Shown: positions 1-7,468 of the stretch, in pieces
Layout: each line of letters opens with the position of its first letter
Numbering within the stretch: position 1 is the first letter of the stretch
NCBI GenBank assembly: GCA_025463605.1
Contig: JAODAV010000010.1
Span: 62,001 to 126,000 of the forward strand
Direction: 5' to 3'
Length of the DNA stretch: 64,000 nucleotides
Source of the DNA: Rhodoglobus sp.
GTDB taxonomy: Bacteria; Actinomycetota; Actinomycetes; Actinomycetales; Microbacteriaceae
Translations under genes and position numbers: made by a program
Notes under the pieces: model-generated
Told to the model about the DNA's origin: nothing
Databases searched by the model: none
What the model saw: only the letters and a program-made list of their open reading frames with translations

Positions 1-2
1 AT

Positions 3-242
3 GTCGACGCCATCACGGGAGAGGGGCTGCGGCTCGGGTTCGACCAGGCGCGGCTCGCGGTCTCGCGAGTCGTGGACGGCACGGACTACGACCGGGCCTG
101 GACGCGAACGACGCGGGACTTCCGAGTGCTCACCTCACGGCTGGTGCGCGCCGCTACCTCGCCGCTGCGCCCCGGGATCGTGCCGCTCGCCGCCGCCCTG
201 CCCGGGTTCTACGGCTCGGTCGTGGAGCGGCTCGCGCGGTAG
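3..242 (+). CDS. C-terminal fragment of a FAD-dependent oxidoreductase (geranylgeranyl-reductase-like)
   Basis: The window opens inside a gene. Reading from base 3 gives 79 residues ending at TAG 240-242. The fragment contains DAITGEGLRLGF near its start, which resembles the FAD-binding motif of the geranylgeranyl reductase / p-hydroxybenzoate hydroxylase-type monooxygenases, where the Asp contacts FAD and 'TGEG' follows. The remainder, including the final FYGSVVERLAR, looks like the helical C-terminus of such enzymes. A different frame over the same bases stays open to 483, but its Arg/Ser-rich product looks like a shadow. The substrate cannot be deduced from the tail alone. Confidence 0.55.
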   Translation, partial: VDAITGEGLRLGFDQARLAVSRVVDGTDYDRAWTRTTRDFRVLTSRLVRAATSPLRPGIVPLAAALPGFYGSVVERLAR

Positions 243-278
243 GGCGCGGCCGCGGCATCCGCCCCGCTGTCACGGCGC

Positions 279-330
279 TGGCGTTTGTCGACCACGCGGG
301 TGTTCACAAGGGTGCGCCGACGACAAACCT
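279..330. repeat. Palindromic intergenic repeat, family A, copy 1
   Basis: The element has TTTGTCG at its left end and CGACAAA at its right end, with an internal ACCACGCGGGTGTTC segment. A further half-site, GTCGACAAACC, follows at 338-348. It shares order and spacing with copies at 4951-5004 and 57631-57692. It lies between two gene 3' ends (the flavoprotein fragment and the BASS transporter). Confidence 0.6.
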
Positions 331-406
331 GCGCGCCGTCGACAAACCTCCGCGCGCGGGGGCGAGGGGTGCGGGGGCGAGCGGCGCCGCGCGCCGGGGC
401 GCAGGC

Positions 407-1282
407 TCAGGCGGCCGCGGGCACCTGTGCGGGCTTGCGACTTCGGATCAGGAACCCGAATGCCGCCGCGACGAAGAACATAAGCACGCCGTACACCGCT
501 CCTGGCAGGGACATCTCGAAGTTGTCGAGCACCGACTGCGCGATCACGATCGCGAGCGTGGCGTTATGGATGCCGATCTCGAACGAGCTCGCGATCGACT
601 GCGGCTTCGAGACCCGGGACAGCCGTGGAATGAAGAACCCGATCGTGAGACTGAGAACGCAGAACAGCACGGTGATGCCGGCGAGGGCGGCGATGTTCTC
701 CATGAGCGGCGTGAGGTTGGCGACCACGGCACCCGCGATCACGATCACGAGGATGATGATCGACGCGATGCGCACCGGCTTGTCCATTGCCTTCGCGAAG
801 GCGGGCTTCCACCAGCGCACGAGCATGCCGATCGCGACGGGGATAAGCACGATCGCGAAGACTTTGAGCGCTTCCACGAAGTCGATTCCGAGCTGGCCGC
901 CGCCGGGCTCGAAGTACCCGATCGCGAAGTTGACGATGAACGGCAGCGTGACGACGGAGATCACCGAGTTGATGGCGGTGAGAGAGATATTGAGCGCGAT
1001 GTCGCCGCCGAACAGGTGGCTGTATAGGTTGGCGGTCGTGCCGCCTGGGGATGCGGCGAGCAGCATCATGCCGACCGCGAGCACGGGCGGCAGCTGGAAC
1101 AGCAGCACGAGCCCGAAGCAGAGCGCGGGCAGCAGGATGAGCTGGCAGGCGAGGGCGATGATCACCGCTTTCGGGTGCTTCGCGATCCTCGCGAAGTCGC
1201 GGAGCGTGAGACTGAGTCCGAGCCCCAGCATGATGATGCCTAGGGCGACGGGCAGCCCGATGGTGGTCAACGCTGATCCCAT
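407..1282 (-). CDS. Bile acid:sodium symporter (BASS) family transporter
   Basis: A 291-residue integral membrane protein of usual family length (about 290-320 aa). It is mostly hydrophobic with about nine or ten predicted helices. LLAASPGGTTANLYSHL near residues 75-91 matches the conserved BASS signature, where the PGG/N region helps form the sodium site, and the start GLPVALGIIMLGLGLSL is also typical. BASS proteins import organic anions with sodium (bile acids, pyruvate, pantothenate and others); the substrate here is unknown. The gene lies 27 bp downstream of the MarR gene on the same strand, so both are probably cotranscribed and controlled by that regulator. ATG at 1282. Confidence 0.85.
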   Translation of the reverse strand: MGSALTTIGLPVALGIIMLGLGLSLTLRDFARIAKHPKAVIIALACQLILLPALCFGLVLLFQLPPVLAVGMMLLAASPGGTTANLYSHLFGGDIALNISLTAINSVISVVTLPFIVNFAIGYFEPGGGQLGIDFVEALKVFAIVLIPVAIGMLVRWWKPAFAKAMDKPVRIASIIILVIVIAGAVVANLTPLMENIAALAGITVLFCVLSLTIGFFIPRLSRVSKPQSIASSFEIGIHNATLAIVIAQSVLDNFEMSLPGAVYGVLMFFVAAAFGFLIRSRKPAQVPAAA

Positions 1283-1309
1283 GGCGCCAATACTGTCGGT
1301 AGTTCGCCC

Positions 1310-1747
1310 CTAGGCGCTAGTGCGCGCCGCCGCGAGCAGTCGAGTGAGGTCGTCGCGCAGCGACTCGAGGTCGGCCAGCGGTACGCCGAGCTTGTCGATG
1401 ATGTACGGCGGCACCTTCTGCGCCTGTGCCCGCAACGCGCGACCCGCCGGGGTCAGCTCGACATCGAGTGAGCGCTCGTCCTCCACGCGGCGGCCGCGCG
1501 TGACATAGCCGGTCGTCTCGAGTCGCTTGAGCAGCGGCGAGAGCGTCGCGGGCTCGAGGGCGAGCGTGCGACCGATGTCTGTGACCGTGCGCGGGCTCCT
1601 CTGCCACAGGGCGAGCATGACGAGGTACTGCGGATGGGTCAGTCCCATCGGCTCGAGCACCGGCCGGTAGAGCCCGATAACACTGCGGGAAGCCGCGGCG
1701 AGCGCGAAGCACACCTGGCTCTCTAACGCGAGAAGGTCATCCGGCAT
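1310..1747 (-). CDS. MarR-family transcriptional regulator
   Basis: A 145-aa winged-helix protein. A helix-turn-helix lies around residues 52-72 (TDIGRTLALEPATLSPLLKR), followed by the wing sequence TRGRRVEDERSLDVELTPAG, which carries the MarR DxRs-type motif. There is one Cys near the N-terminus (QVCFA, about residue 12), in the position used for peroxide sensing in OhrR proteins, so redox sensing is possible but unproven. It precedes the BASS gene in an apparent two-gene operon. The likely -10 box is TACGAT 6 nt before the ATG, and a perfect palindrome lies just upstream, suggesting autorepression. Confidence 0.88.
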   Translation of the reverse strand: MPDDLLALESQVCFALAAASRSVIGLYRPVLEPMGLTHPQYLVMLALWQRSPRTVTDIGRTLALEPATLSPLLKRLETTGYVTRGRRVEDERSLDVELTPAGRALRAQAQKVPPYIIDKLGVPLADLESLRDDLTRLLAAARTSA

Positions 1748-1753
1748 AGCTCG

Positions 1754-1778
1754 ATCGTAACGTATACTAATGATTAGT
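1754..1778 (-). promoter_or_regulatory. Promoter and operator of the marR-BASS operon
   Basis: TACGAT (1754-1759, minus strand) is a plausible -10 box six bases from the MarR ATG. The perfect inverted repeat ACTAAT-G-ATTAGT occupies 1766-1778. It lies between the divergent marR and zinc-ribbon genes, in an AT-rich patch unusual for this genome. This is the size and placement expected for a MarR dimer site. Confidence 0.6.
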
Positions 1779-1799
1779 CCACTAAAGATAAGGATACTA

Positions 1800-2042
1800 A
1801 TGAAGTCGCGACGCCCATGGTGGGATCGCTTGAACCGATCGCTGTTCCCCTATATCGGTCCGCCCCCACTCGGCCCGTACAACGAGGCGCCGCTGCCGCC
1901 CACGGCGGACAAGCCCTGCCCCCTGTGCGGCCAGCCGATGGGCGACCACACGTTCGAACGCAGCCAGGATCACACGGCGACCCGGATGCACTGCCCGAGT
2001 GGGCGCACGGTGCGCGTACCGGGCGTCGTGCCGGAGCAGTAA
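1800..2042 (+). CDS. Small conserved protein with a Cys/His zinc-ribbon-like motif
   Basis: An 80-aa protein read from ATG 1800. An in-frame ATG at 1770 lies inside the MarR-type palindrome and would add an unlikely MISPLKIRIL extension, and AAGG lies closer to 1800. The C-terminal half has CPLCGQPM, then a His (GDHTF), a second His and a lone Cys (MHCPSG), which could bind zinc as C-x2-C...H...C. The N-terminus is basic and aromatic (MKSRRPWWDRL). I do not recognise a named family. It is divergent from marR and shares its regulatory region. Confidence 0.6.
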   Translation: MKSRRPWWDRLNRSLFPYIGPPPLGPYNEAPLPPTADKPCPLCGQPMGDHTFERSQDHTATRMHCPSGRTVRVPGVVPEQ

Positions 2043-2058
2043 GAGCGCAGCCAGACCC

Positions 2059-2775
2059 TCAGCGACCGGAGGCTTCGAGGGGCCCGGAGGCTTCGAGGGG
2101 CTCGGTGACCGAGTCCCGGCGACTGAGCAGTAGCGACCCGAGCTGGGTCGCGTCTTCCACGACAGCGAGCGCGCCGACCTCTTCGGCTCGCGAGCCGTAG
2201 CCCCAGCGAACGAAGATCGTGGGCACGTCATGTTCGGCCGCGCCATGCACGTCGTGCTCGCGGTCCCCCACCATAACGGGATGCAAAGTGTCGGCGCCTA
2301 TCGCCTGCAGGCGGCGCAGGGCTTCCTCCACGACATCCTTCTTTGCGCTGCGCACTTCATCGTCTGAGGCGCCCGTGATCACGTCGAAGTACTTGGCGAG
2401 GTCATAGTGCTCGAGGATGAGCGAGGCCGGCGCTTCAGGCTTCGACGTTGCGAGAGATAGAGGAATGCCCGCCTCGTGGATGTCGCGAAGCACCCCGGAG
2501 ATACCCGGGTACACGGTCGCGTCGAACACGCCGGTCGTGAGGTATCGCTCCCGGTAGATGGACAGGGCGCGGTCCGACAGCTCGCGCGAGAAGCCCGCGA
2601 GGTCGCGAAATGAGTCGAGGATGGGCGGCCCCACGTACGCGACGAGCTCGGCGGGTGTGGGGATCGGCAACCCGAGTTGCTCGAACGTGTAAGCCAGCGT
2701 GGCCGTGATGCCGGGAGCCGAGTCGACGATCGTTCCATCCAGGTCGAACAGGATGGCGCTGAACTCGTATTTCAC
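2059..2775 (-). CDS. HAD-superfamily phosphatase, phosphoglycolate-phosphatase-like
   Basis: A 238-aa HAD hydrolase starting at GTG 2775. Motif I is FDLDGTIVDS (Asp11 nucleophile, Asp13), a helical cap follows, motif II is SLATSKPE, the motif III Lys is around SAKKD, and motif IV is VMVGDREHDVHGA. This arrangement fits Gph/PpaX-like enzymes acting on small phosphates; the substrate is not assignable. The C-terminus ends in a tandem tail, EPLEASGPLEASGR, encoded by an 18-bp DNA repeat and not expected in the family, so the original stop may have been displaced by repeat DNA. The likely -10 TAGGCT lies 6 nt before the GTG. Confidence 0.85.
   Translation of the reverse strand: MKYEFSAILFDLDGTIVDSAPGITATLAYTFEQLGLPIPTPAELVAYVGPPILDSFRDLAGFSRELSDRALSIYRERYLTTGVFDATVYPGISGVLRDIHEAGIPLSLATSKPEAPASLILEHYDLAKYFDVITGASDDEVRSAKKDVVEEALRRLQAIGADTLHPVMVGDREHDVHGAAEHDVPTIFVRWGYGSRAEEVGALAVVEDATQLGSLLLSRRDSVTEPLEASGPLEASGR
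2067..2101. repeat. Tandem 18-bp repeat forming the HAD protein tail
   Basis: Two copies of CCGGAGGCTTCGAGGGG stand at 2067-2083 and 2085-2101 (period 18). Read on the minus strand they encode two PLEASG units just before the HAD stop. The core CTCGAAGCCTCCGGGCCC resembles the TTCGAGAGCCTCAGGGCCC block found at 20654 and 30449. Confidence 0.7.
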
Positions 2776-2781
2776 CGGTTC

Positions 2782-2787
2782 AGCCTA
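2782..2787 (-). promoter_or_regulatory. Likely -10 box of the HAD gene
   Basis: TAGGCT on the minus strand ends 6 nt before GTG 2775, predicting a leaderless mRNA and supporting that start. Confidence 0.5.
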
Positions 2788-2863
2788 GCCGCGCTTTGTG
2801 GTGGCCCCCCGGTCCTCGTCTCTGCTATCTTTTGGGCACCGTCCGATATATCAAAGGTTCCTC

Positions 2864-4180
2864 ATGTCTTCTCGTTCTCCCCGATTGATCGCGGGCGCCA
2901 GCATCGCCGCTGTAGTCGCGATCTCCGTACTCACCCTCCCGCTCGCAGCAAGCGCCGCAGGCGTCGGCGACCAGTCCTCGGCGGTTCTGTACGAAGCATC
3001 GAGTCCCATCGGCACGGTGCTCACCGACCTGACCGACGACGACGACGAATCTACGACGGTTGCCCTCCCCTTCTCCATCAACTTCTTCGGGTCGAAGTAC
3101 GACGCTCTCTGCGTGTCGACCAACGGCACGGTCGTGCCGGTTCCGACCGCCCTCGACGGCTGCGGCGACGACTACGACGTCGACCTCGCCAACTTTGCCG
3201 TCGACAACGACGAGTCGGTCATCGGCGCACTTCTCGCCGACATCGACCCGAGCGAAGAGATGTGGCCCAGCTCCATCCCGATTGCGTCGGTGTCCGTCGC
3301 GTCGGAGATCATCACGATCACGACGTCCGCGCCTCACGGGTATCTGGTGGGCGACGAAGCGTCGTTCTTCCTCGTCGAGGAACACCCCGACCTGTACCAC
3401 GGATGGACCGACCCTGTCGCCACCGTCGTCAGCCCCACCCAGTTCACGATCGATGACACGGGCTCCGGTATCGCCGACTTCGCGGACACCGCCCTCGCTG
3501 GCGCGGTCGGACGGCTCTACGACGACACGATCGACGACTCCGACGCCGACGGCCTCGCCGATGACGGGTTCGGCGCGGTCAAGCAGGTCTACGCGGGGGC
3601 CACAACGTTCGAGGGCAAGCCGGCCTTCGCTGTGACCTGGTACCGCATCCCCACGAACGACGCCCTGAATTCGCCGGTGCTGTCCAACACGTTCCAGATC
3701 GTTTTCGTGCAGGAGCCGACGACCGATGGGGTGACGCTCGGCTACGACTTCACCACGCAGTTCAACTTCGGCACGCTCACCGATTCGAACGACGGATACG
3801 ATCCGGCCAATCCCGCCAGCAGTTGTGACTCCGACACTCCCGAGGACTGCCGCTGGTCCGTGGGCTGGGCCCGGTGGGACTCGGGCACCGACACCGCTGA
3901 GGAGTTCGAACTCTTCGCCAACGCCCCGGTGAGCGACATCGTAGACGGTGGTTCCACGCCGCTCGTGCTGAACTCCCTCAACAGCGCGGTGGGTGGCCGC
4001 TACATCATGAGCATGACGGCTGGCGTCACCGGAGGCTACGCGATTCCCGCGCTCGCCACCGTTGTGCCGGCCGGACTCCCCGTGACCGGCTCTGACCCCG
4101 CACCGCTCATGGCAGCAGGGTTCCTCCTGGCAACGGTCGGTGCGCTCCTGCTGGTGCTGCGCCGCCGCCGCACGGCGTAG
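2864..4180 (+). CDS. LPXTG-anchored extracellular protein with a NIDO-like domain
   Basis: A 438-aa exported protein read from ATG 2864, with AAAGG 7 nt upstream. Residues 1-28 are a signal peptide (basic SSRSPR, hydrophobic core, ASA-A site). The mature part resembles a nidogen-type NIDO domain: INFFGSKYDALCVSTNGTV early, then GKPAFAVTWYRIP, LSNTFQIVFV and YDFTTQFNFG. The chain is strongly acidic (DDDDE, DDSDADGLADDG), as in calcium-binding surface proteins. The end has LPVTG, a hydrophobic helix and RRRR, a complete class-A-type sortase signal. The product should be bound to peptidoglycan and mediate adhesion or matrix contact (inferred). No sortase gene is in the window. Confidence 0.85.
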   Translation: MSSRSPRLIAGASIAAVVAISVLTLPLAASAAGVGDQSSAVLYEASSPIGTVLTDLTDDDDESTTVALPFSINFFGSKYDALCVSTNGTVVPVPTALDGCGDDYDVDLANFAVDNDESVIGALLADIDPSEEMWPSSIPIASVSVASEIITITTSAPHGYLVGDEASFFLVEEHPDLYHGWTDPVATVVSPTQFTIDDTGSGIADFADTALAGAVGRLYDDTIDDSDADGLADDGFGAVKQVYAGATTFEGKPAFAVTWYRIPTNDALNSPVLSNTFQIVFVQEPTTDGVTLGYDFTTQFNFGTLTDSNDGYDPANPASSCDSDTPEDCRWSVGWARWDSGTDTAEEFELFANAPVSDIVDGGSTPLVLNSLNSAVGGRYIMSMTAGVTGGYAIPALATVVPAGLPVTGSDPAPLMAAGFLLATVGALLLVLRRRRTA

Positions 4181-4208
4181 CACTCGGTCCCTCGACGGAC
4201 TCGCCGGC

Positions 4209-4904
4209 CTAGAACAGGCGGCTGTGCGAGTCGTCGAGGCCGCGCATCGCGTCGTAGTCGAGCACGAGACAGCGGATGCCGCGGTCCTGTGCGAGCGTGC
4301 GGGCCTGTAGTTTGATCTCCTGTGCTGCGAAGATTCCCGTGACGGGGGCGAGCAGCGGGTCGCGGTTCATGAGCTCGAGGTAGCGGGTCAGCTGTTCGAC
4401 GCCGTCGATATCCCCGCGCCGCTTGATCTCGACGGCGACACTCGCGCCCCGGGCATCCGTCGCGAGAATGTCGACGGGACCGATCGCCGTCATGTACTCG
4501 CGTCGCACCAGCCGATGCCCGTCGCCCAACAGCTCGATCTGCTCGGCCAGCAGCCTCTGCAGGTGCGCCTCTACGCCGTCTTTCTGGAGGCCCGGGTCGA
4601 CGCCGAGGTCGTGGGAGGTGTCGTGCACGATCTTGTGGATGGAGATCACGAGCAGGTCCGCCGTCTTGGCTTGCGCGACCTTCCAGATCGCGGTGACACC
4701 GGCTTCGGCCTGCTCCGGGTCGGGCTCGATCACCGCGAGAGTGCAGGGCGGGCTCATCCAATTCAACGGTTTGTAGGAGAGGGAGTCGGCGTGCACGAGC
4801 ACGCTGCCGTCGGCCTTCACGACGAGCAGTCGCGTTGCGAGCGGGAGGTGCGCGCTGAGCCGTCCGGCGTAGTCGACGGAGCAGCGGGCAATGACGAGTC
4901 GCAC
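4209..4904 (-). CDS. nucS: Mismatch-specific endonuclease NucS
   Basis: A 231-aa protein matching actinobacterial NucS (EndoMS), which replaces MutS/MutL by cutting both strands at mismatches. The N-terminal domain begins [16 protein letters not shown]. The nuclease core carries PVDILATD (Asp145) and VAVEIKRRG (Glu159, Lys161), giving the D-E-x-K site. The chain ends in RLF, like the beta-clamp-binding tail of the family. The GTG at 4904 is supported by family length and by TAGACT (-10) 7 nt upstream, suggesting leaderless expression. Its neighbours on both sides appear unrelated. Confidence 0.92.
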   Translation of the reverse strand: MRLVIARCSVDYAGRLSAHLPLATRLLVVKADGSVLVHADSLSYKPLNWMSPPCTLAVIEPDPEQAEAGVTAIWKVAQAKTADLLVISIHKIVHDTSHDLGVDPGLQKDGVEAHLQRLLAEQIELLGDGHRLVRREYMTAIGPVDILATDARGASVAVEIKRRGDIDGVEQLTRYLELMNRDPLLAPVTGIFAAQEIKLQARTLAQDRGIRCLVLDYDAMRGLDDSHSRLF

Positions 4905-4911
4905 GGCGTCG

Positions 4912-4917
4912 AGTCTA
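4912..4917 (-). promoter_or_regulatory. Likely -10 box of nucS
   Basis: TAGACT on the minus strand, 7 nt before GTG 4904, with no Shine-Dalgarno sequence between. Confidence 0.5.
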
Positions 4918-4950
4918 AGCGCGGCGGTAGCCCGAGCAGCTCGACCGCGC

Positions 4951-5004
4951 TGCGGTTCGTGGACCACGCGGCCGTTGCTACCTGCGCGTCGTCGACAAAG
5001 AGGC
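4951..5004. repeat. Palindromic intergenic repeat, family A, copy 2 (diverged)
   Basis: This copy aligns with copy 1: GGACCACGCGGCCGTT corresponds to CGACCACGCGGGTGTT, and CGTCGACAAAG to CGACGACAAAC. Its left half-site has decayed (GGTTCGTGG). It fills the interval between the nucS promoter and the 3' end of the MFS gene. Confidence 0.45.
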
Positions 5005-5020
5005 GCCCGCCTCGCGCCGC

Positions 5021-6304
5021 TCAGCGCTGCATGTCTGCGGGGTCGGCGAGGGGGTCGATGGATGCCGCGGCTCGCCCCTTCGGCTCGCGCGCGGCACCGG
5101 CGACCACTGAGCCGACCCCGCAGAGCACGAGCACGAGCAGCAGCGCGTTGAGCAGCCCCACGTGCTCGCCGAGCAGTCCGATCACGGGCGGCCCGACGAG
5201 GAACGCGAAGTAGCCGATCGTCGCGACCGCGCTCACGCGCGCGGCGGCCGTGCGCGGGTCGTCCGCCGCGGCGGACATGCCGATCGGGAACCCGAGAGCG
5301 GATCCGAGGCCCCACGCGATCGCGCCGAGCGTTGCGACGATGGCGTTGGGAACGAAGATCATCACGAGCAGGCCCGCGGCGGCGAGCAGGAACGATCCTC
5401 GGAGTACGGGCACGCGCCCGAAGCGATCGAGCAGCAGCACACCGCCGAGGCGGCCCGCGGTCATCGCGGTGACGAAGATGCCGAAGACGAGCGCGCCGGT
5501 GGCGTTGTCGACGCCGTGGCCGTCGACCATGGCCAGGCCGATCCAGTCGTTGGCGGAGCCCTCCGCGAAAGCGGCTCCGAGCACGAGCACTCCGATGAGG
5601 AGCGTGCGCGGGTCTTTCCAGATCGAGAGCCGACCGCGCCACGTCTTGGAGTGGTCATCGTCGGGAACGGGTTCTGCACCCTCCTCGATCACGTGCTCGG
5701 ACTGCAGTCGAGGCACCGTCACGACCATCACGACGACGACCACAACCGCGATGATCCCCAAGTGCACGACGATCGGAACTCCGGCCAGTTCCGCGAGGGC
5801 GCCGAGGCCCGCGCCGAGCATCGTGCCGAAGCTGAAGAAGGCGTGGAAGATCGGCATGATCGAGCGCTTGAGCACCCGCTCGTTGGCGGCGCCGGAGACG
5901 TTCATCGCCACATCCGTGATGCCGGATGCGAAGCCGAAGACGGCGAGTCCGACGAACGTCACGGCGAACACCGGCCCGACGGTCGCTCCGACACCAGCGA
6001 GCGCGAGTCCGACCGCCGTGACGACGAGGCCCCACACGATCGTCGTTCTCGCTCCCAGACGGGCGACGATGTGGCTCGACAGGAGAAGGCCGGCGATGGA
6101 ACCGACGGCCATGCCGAAGATGAGGATGCCAACCTGGTCGACTCGAACGTCGAGGGCGTCGCGTACGGCGGGAAGCCGGGATGCCCAGCTCGCGAACGCC
6201 AGGCCCGGCAACGCGAAGACCACGAACACCGCGTTGCGCCACGCCACCACCTGAGCTCGCGAGAGTCCCCCGGCATAGGTCGTCGGGACAGGCTTCTTCG
6301 GCAT
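5021..6304 (-). CDS. Major facilitator superfamily transporter (YbjJ-like)
   Basis: A 427-aa membrane protein with about 12 predicted helices. The start at ATG 6304 is preferred because GAGG lies 5-8 nt upstream; an ATG at 6316 has no such site. The N-terminal half has [14 protein letters not shown] and [21 protein letters not shown], typical of the YbjJ/FucP-like branch of sugar or drug MFS proteins. The central cytoplasmic loop (about residues 190-225) is charged. It is divergent from a LacI-type gene with a perfect palindrome between them, so it is probably induced by a small molecule, plausibly a sugar (inference). Confidence 0.82.
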   Translation of the reverse strand: MPKKPVPTTYAGGLSRAQVVAWRNAVFVVFALPGLAFASWASRLPAVRDALDVRVDQVGILIFGMAVGSIAGLLLSSHIVARLGARTTIVWGLVVTAVGLALAGVGATVGPVFAVTFVGLAVFGFASGITDVAMNVSGAANERVLKRSIMPIFHAFFSFGTMLGAGLGALAELAGVPIVVHLGIIAVVVVVVMVVTVPRLQSEHVIEEGAEPVPDDDHSKTWRGRLSIWKDPRTLLIGVLVLGAAFAEGSANDWIGLAMVDGHGVDNATGALVFGIFVTAMTAGRLGGVLLLDRFGRVPVLRGSFLLAAAGLLVMIFVPNAIVATLGAIAWGLGSALGFPIGMSAAADDPRTAAARVSAVATIGYFAFLVGPPVIGLLGEHVGLLNALLLVLVLCGVGSVVAGAAREPKGRAAASIDPLADPADMQR

Positions 6305-6351
6305 GGTGTTCCTCATGAAAGCGGCGGTGAACAGGGTCAGCTGAACAACTC

Positions 6352-6365
6352 TCGAATCGATTCGA
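6352..6365. promoter_or_regulatory. Probable LacI-family operator
   Basis: The perfect 14-bp palindrome TCGAATCGATTCGA lies between divergent MFS and LacI genes. It is followed by further TCGAT/GATTC units to 6379, so a second overlapping site is possible. The even symmetry with a central CG step is characteristic of LacI-family operators. Confidence 0.65.
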
Positions 6366-6380
6366 TCGATTCGATTCGAC

Positions 6381-6386
6381 TAAGCT
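6381..6386 (+). promoter_or_regulatory. Possible -10 box of the lacI-type gene
   Basis: TAAGCT, 8 nt before ATG 6395 and just downstream of the palindrome at 6352-6365, so a bound repressor would block it. Confidence 0.4.
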
Positions 6387-6394
6387 ACCAACTC

Positions 6395-7468
6395 ATGCAG
6401 GACGAGGCAACTTCCGCGCCACCGCCGGCCCGCGCGCGACCCAATCTCGCGGCGGTCGCGGCGCTCGCCGGCGTATCGGCCTCCACGGCATCCCTCGCCT
6501 TCAGCGGCGCCGGTCCGGTTTCTGCGACGACCCGCGCGAAGGTGCTCGCCGCCGCCGAACAGCTCAACTACGCCGGGCCCGATCCCCGCGCCCAATCGCT
6601 GCGCCGCGGCCGCTCGGGCATCGTGGGCGTCGTCATGGAGGACCGCTTGCGCGACGCGTTCCGCGATCCCGTGAACATCGCGATGCTCGACGGCATCTCC
6701 GATGAACTGGGCACCGCGAGCCTCGGCCTCCTTCTGCTCACGGAGCCCGGCCAGGGCGGAGTTGACCTCTCGATCGCTCCCATGGACGCGGTCATCCTCG
6801 TGGGCTGCAGCACGCAACTCGACAAGGCGGTCGTGGTGTTCCGCCAGCGCGGTATCCCCGTGGTCGCGATCGAGGCCGAGCCGATGCCCGACGTGCTCGC
6901 GATCGATCTTGACAACCGGGATGCGACCGCTCGCGCCGCACGCCACGTGCGGCAACTCGGCCACGAGAGAGTCGCCCTCGTCACGCTGCCTCTCGAGCCG
7001 TCGCACGCGCGGGGCGTGCTCACCGCGGAGCGCGAGGCCGCGAGCACGGCGTACACCGTTCGCGAGCGCATCCGCGGCGCGCGTGAGGTGTTTCCCGGCG
7101 TGACGGGCGTCGTGGCGAGCGCGAGCCTCGTCGAGGAGGGGCTCATCGCGGGCCGAGAGTTGCTCTCGTCCGCCGACCGGCCCACCGCGATCATCGCGCA
7201 GAGCGATCTGCTGGCACTCGGGGTGATCCGCGCGGCGGAGGAGCGGGGCATCCGGGTGCCACAGGACCTGAGCGTGGTCGGCTTCGACGGCGTGCGAATC
7301 GAGGGTGCGGACGCCTATGAGCTCACGACCCTCGTTCAGCCTTCGGTCGCCAAGGGCCGCGCGGCCGGCAGGGCCATCGTCGAGCTGCTCGAAGGCGGTA
7401 CGCCCGCTCCCAGCGGGTTCCGCAGCGAGCTGCGGATCGGCAACACCACGGCGGCTGCCCCCCGCTAG
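6395..7468 (+). CDS. LacI-family transcriptional repressor
   Basis: A 357-aa regulator from ATG 6395. The DNA-binding head is residues 16-64: NLAAVAALAGVSASTASLAF is the helix-turn-helix and LNYAGPDPRAQSLRRGRSG contains the hinge. A periplasmic-binding-protein-like effector domain follows, with late motifs RPTAIIAQSDLLALGVIRAA and DLSVVGFDGVRI that are standard for the family. The head is slightly atypical: 'SASTASLAFSG' replaces the common 'S.aTVSraLng'. It is divergent from the MFS gene, the likely target, and ends convergently with a 4-bp overlap onto the SDR gene. Confidence 0.9.
   Translation: MQDEATSAPPPARARPNLAAVAALAGVSASTASLAFSGAGPVSATTRAKVLAAAEQLNYAGPDPRAQSLRRGRSGIVGVVMEDRLRDAFRDPVNIAMLDGISDELGTASLGLLLLTEPGQGGVDLSIAPMDAVILVGCSTQLDKAVVVFRQRGIPVVAIEAEPMPDVLAIDLDNRDATARAARHVRQLGHERVALVTLPLEPSHARGVLTAEREAASTAYTVRERIRGAREVFPGVTGVVASASLVEEGLIAGRELLSSADRPTAIIAQSDLLALGVIRAAEERGIRVPQDLSVVGFDGVRIEGADAYELTTLVQPSVAKGRAAGRAIVELLEGGTPAPSGFRSELRIGNTTAAAPR

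Noticed and set aside
1-483. 160-codon open frame in frame 1 at the left edge
   Set aside because: Its product is Arg/Ser/Pro-rich low complexity and runs across a palindromic repeat. Frame 3 gives a recognisable flavoprotein C-terminus ending at 242.
6341-6390. tRNA-like TTCGATTCGA segments
   Set aside because: No cloverleaf can be drawn; the sequence is a tandem/palindromic operator cluster.
5162-6394. Long N-terminal extension of the LacI-type gene
   Set aside because: It would lie antisense over the whole MFS gene. The LacI head begins right after ATG 6395.
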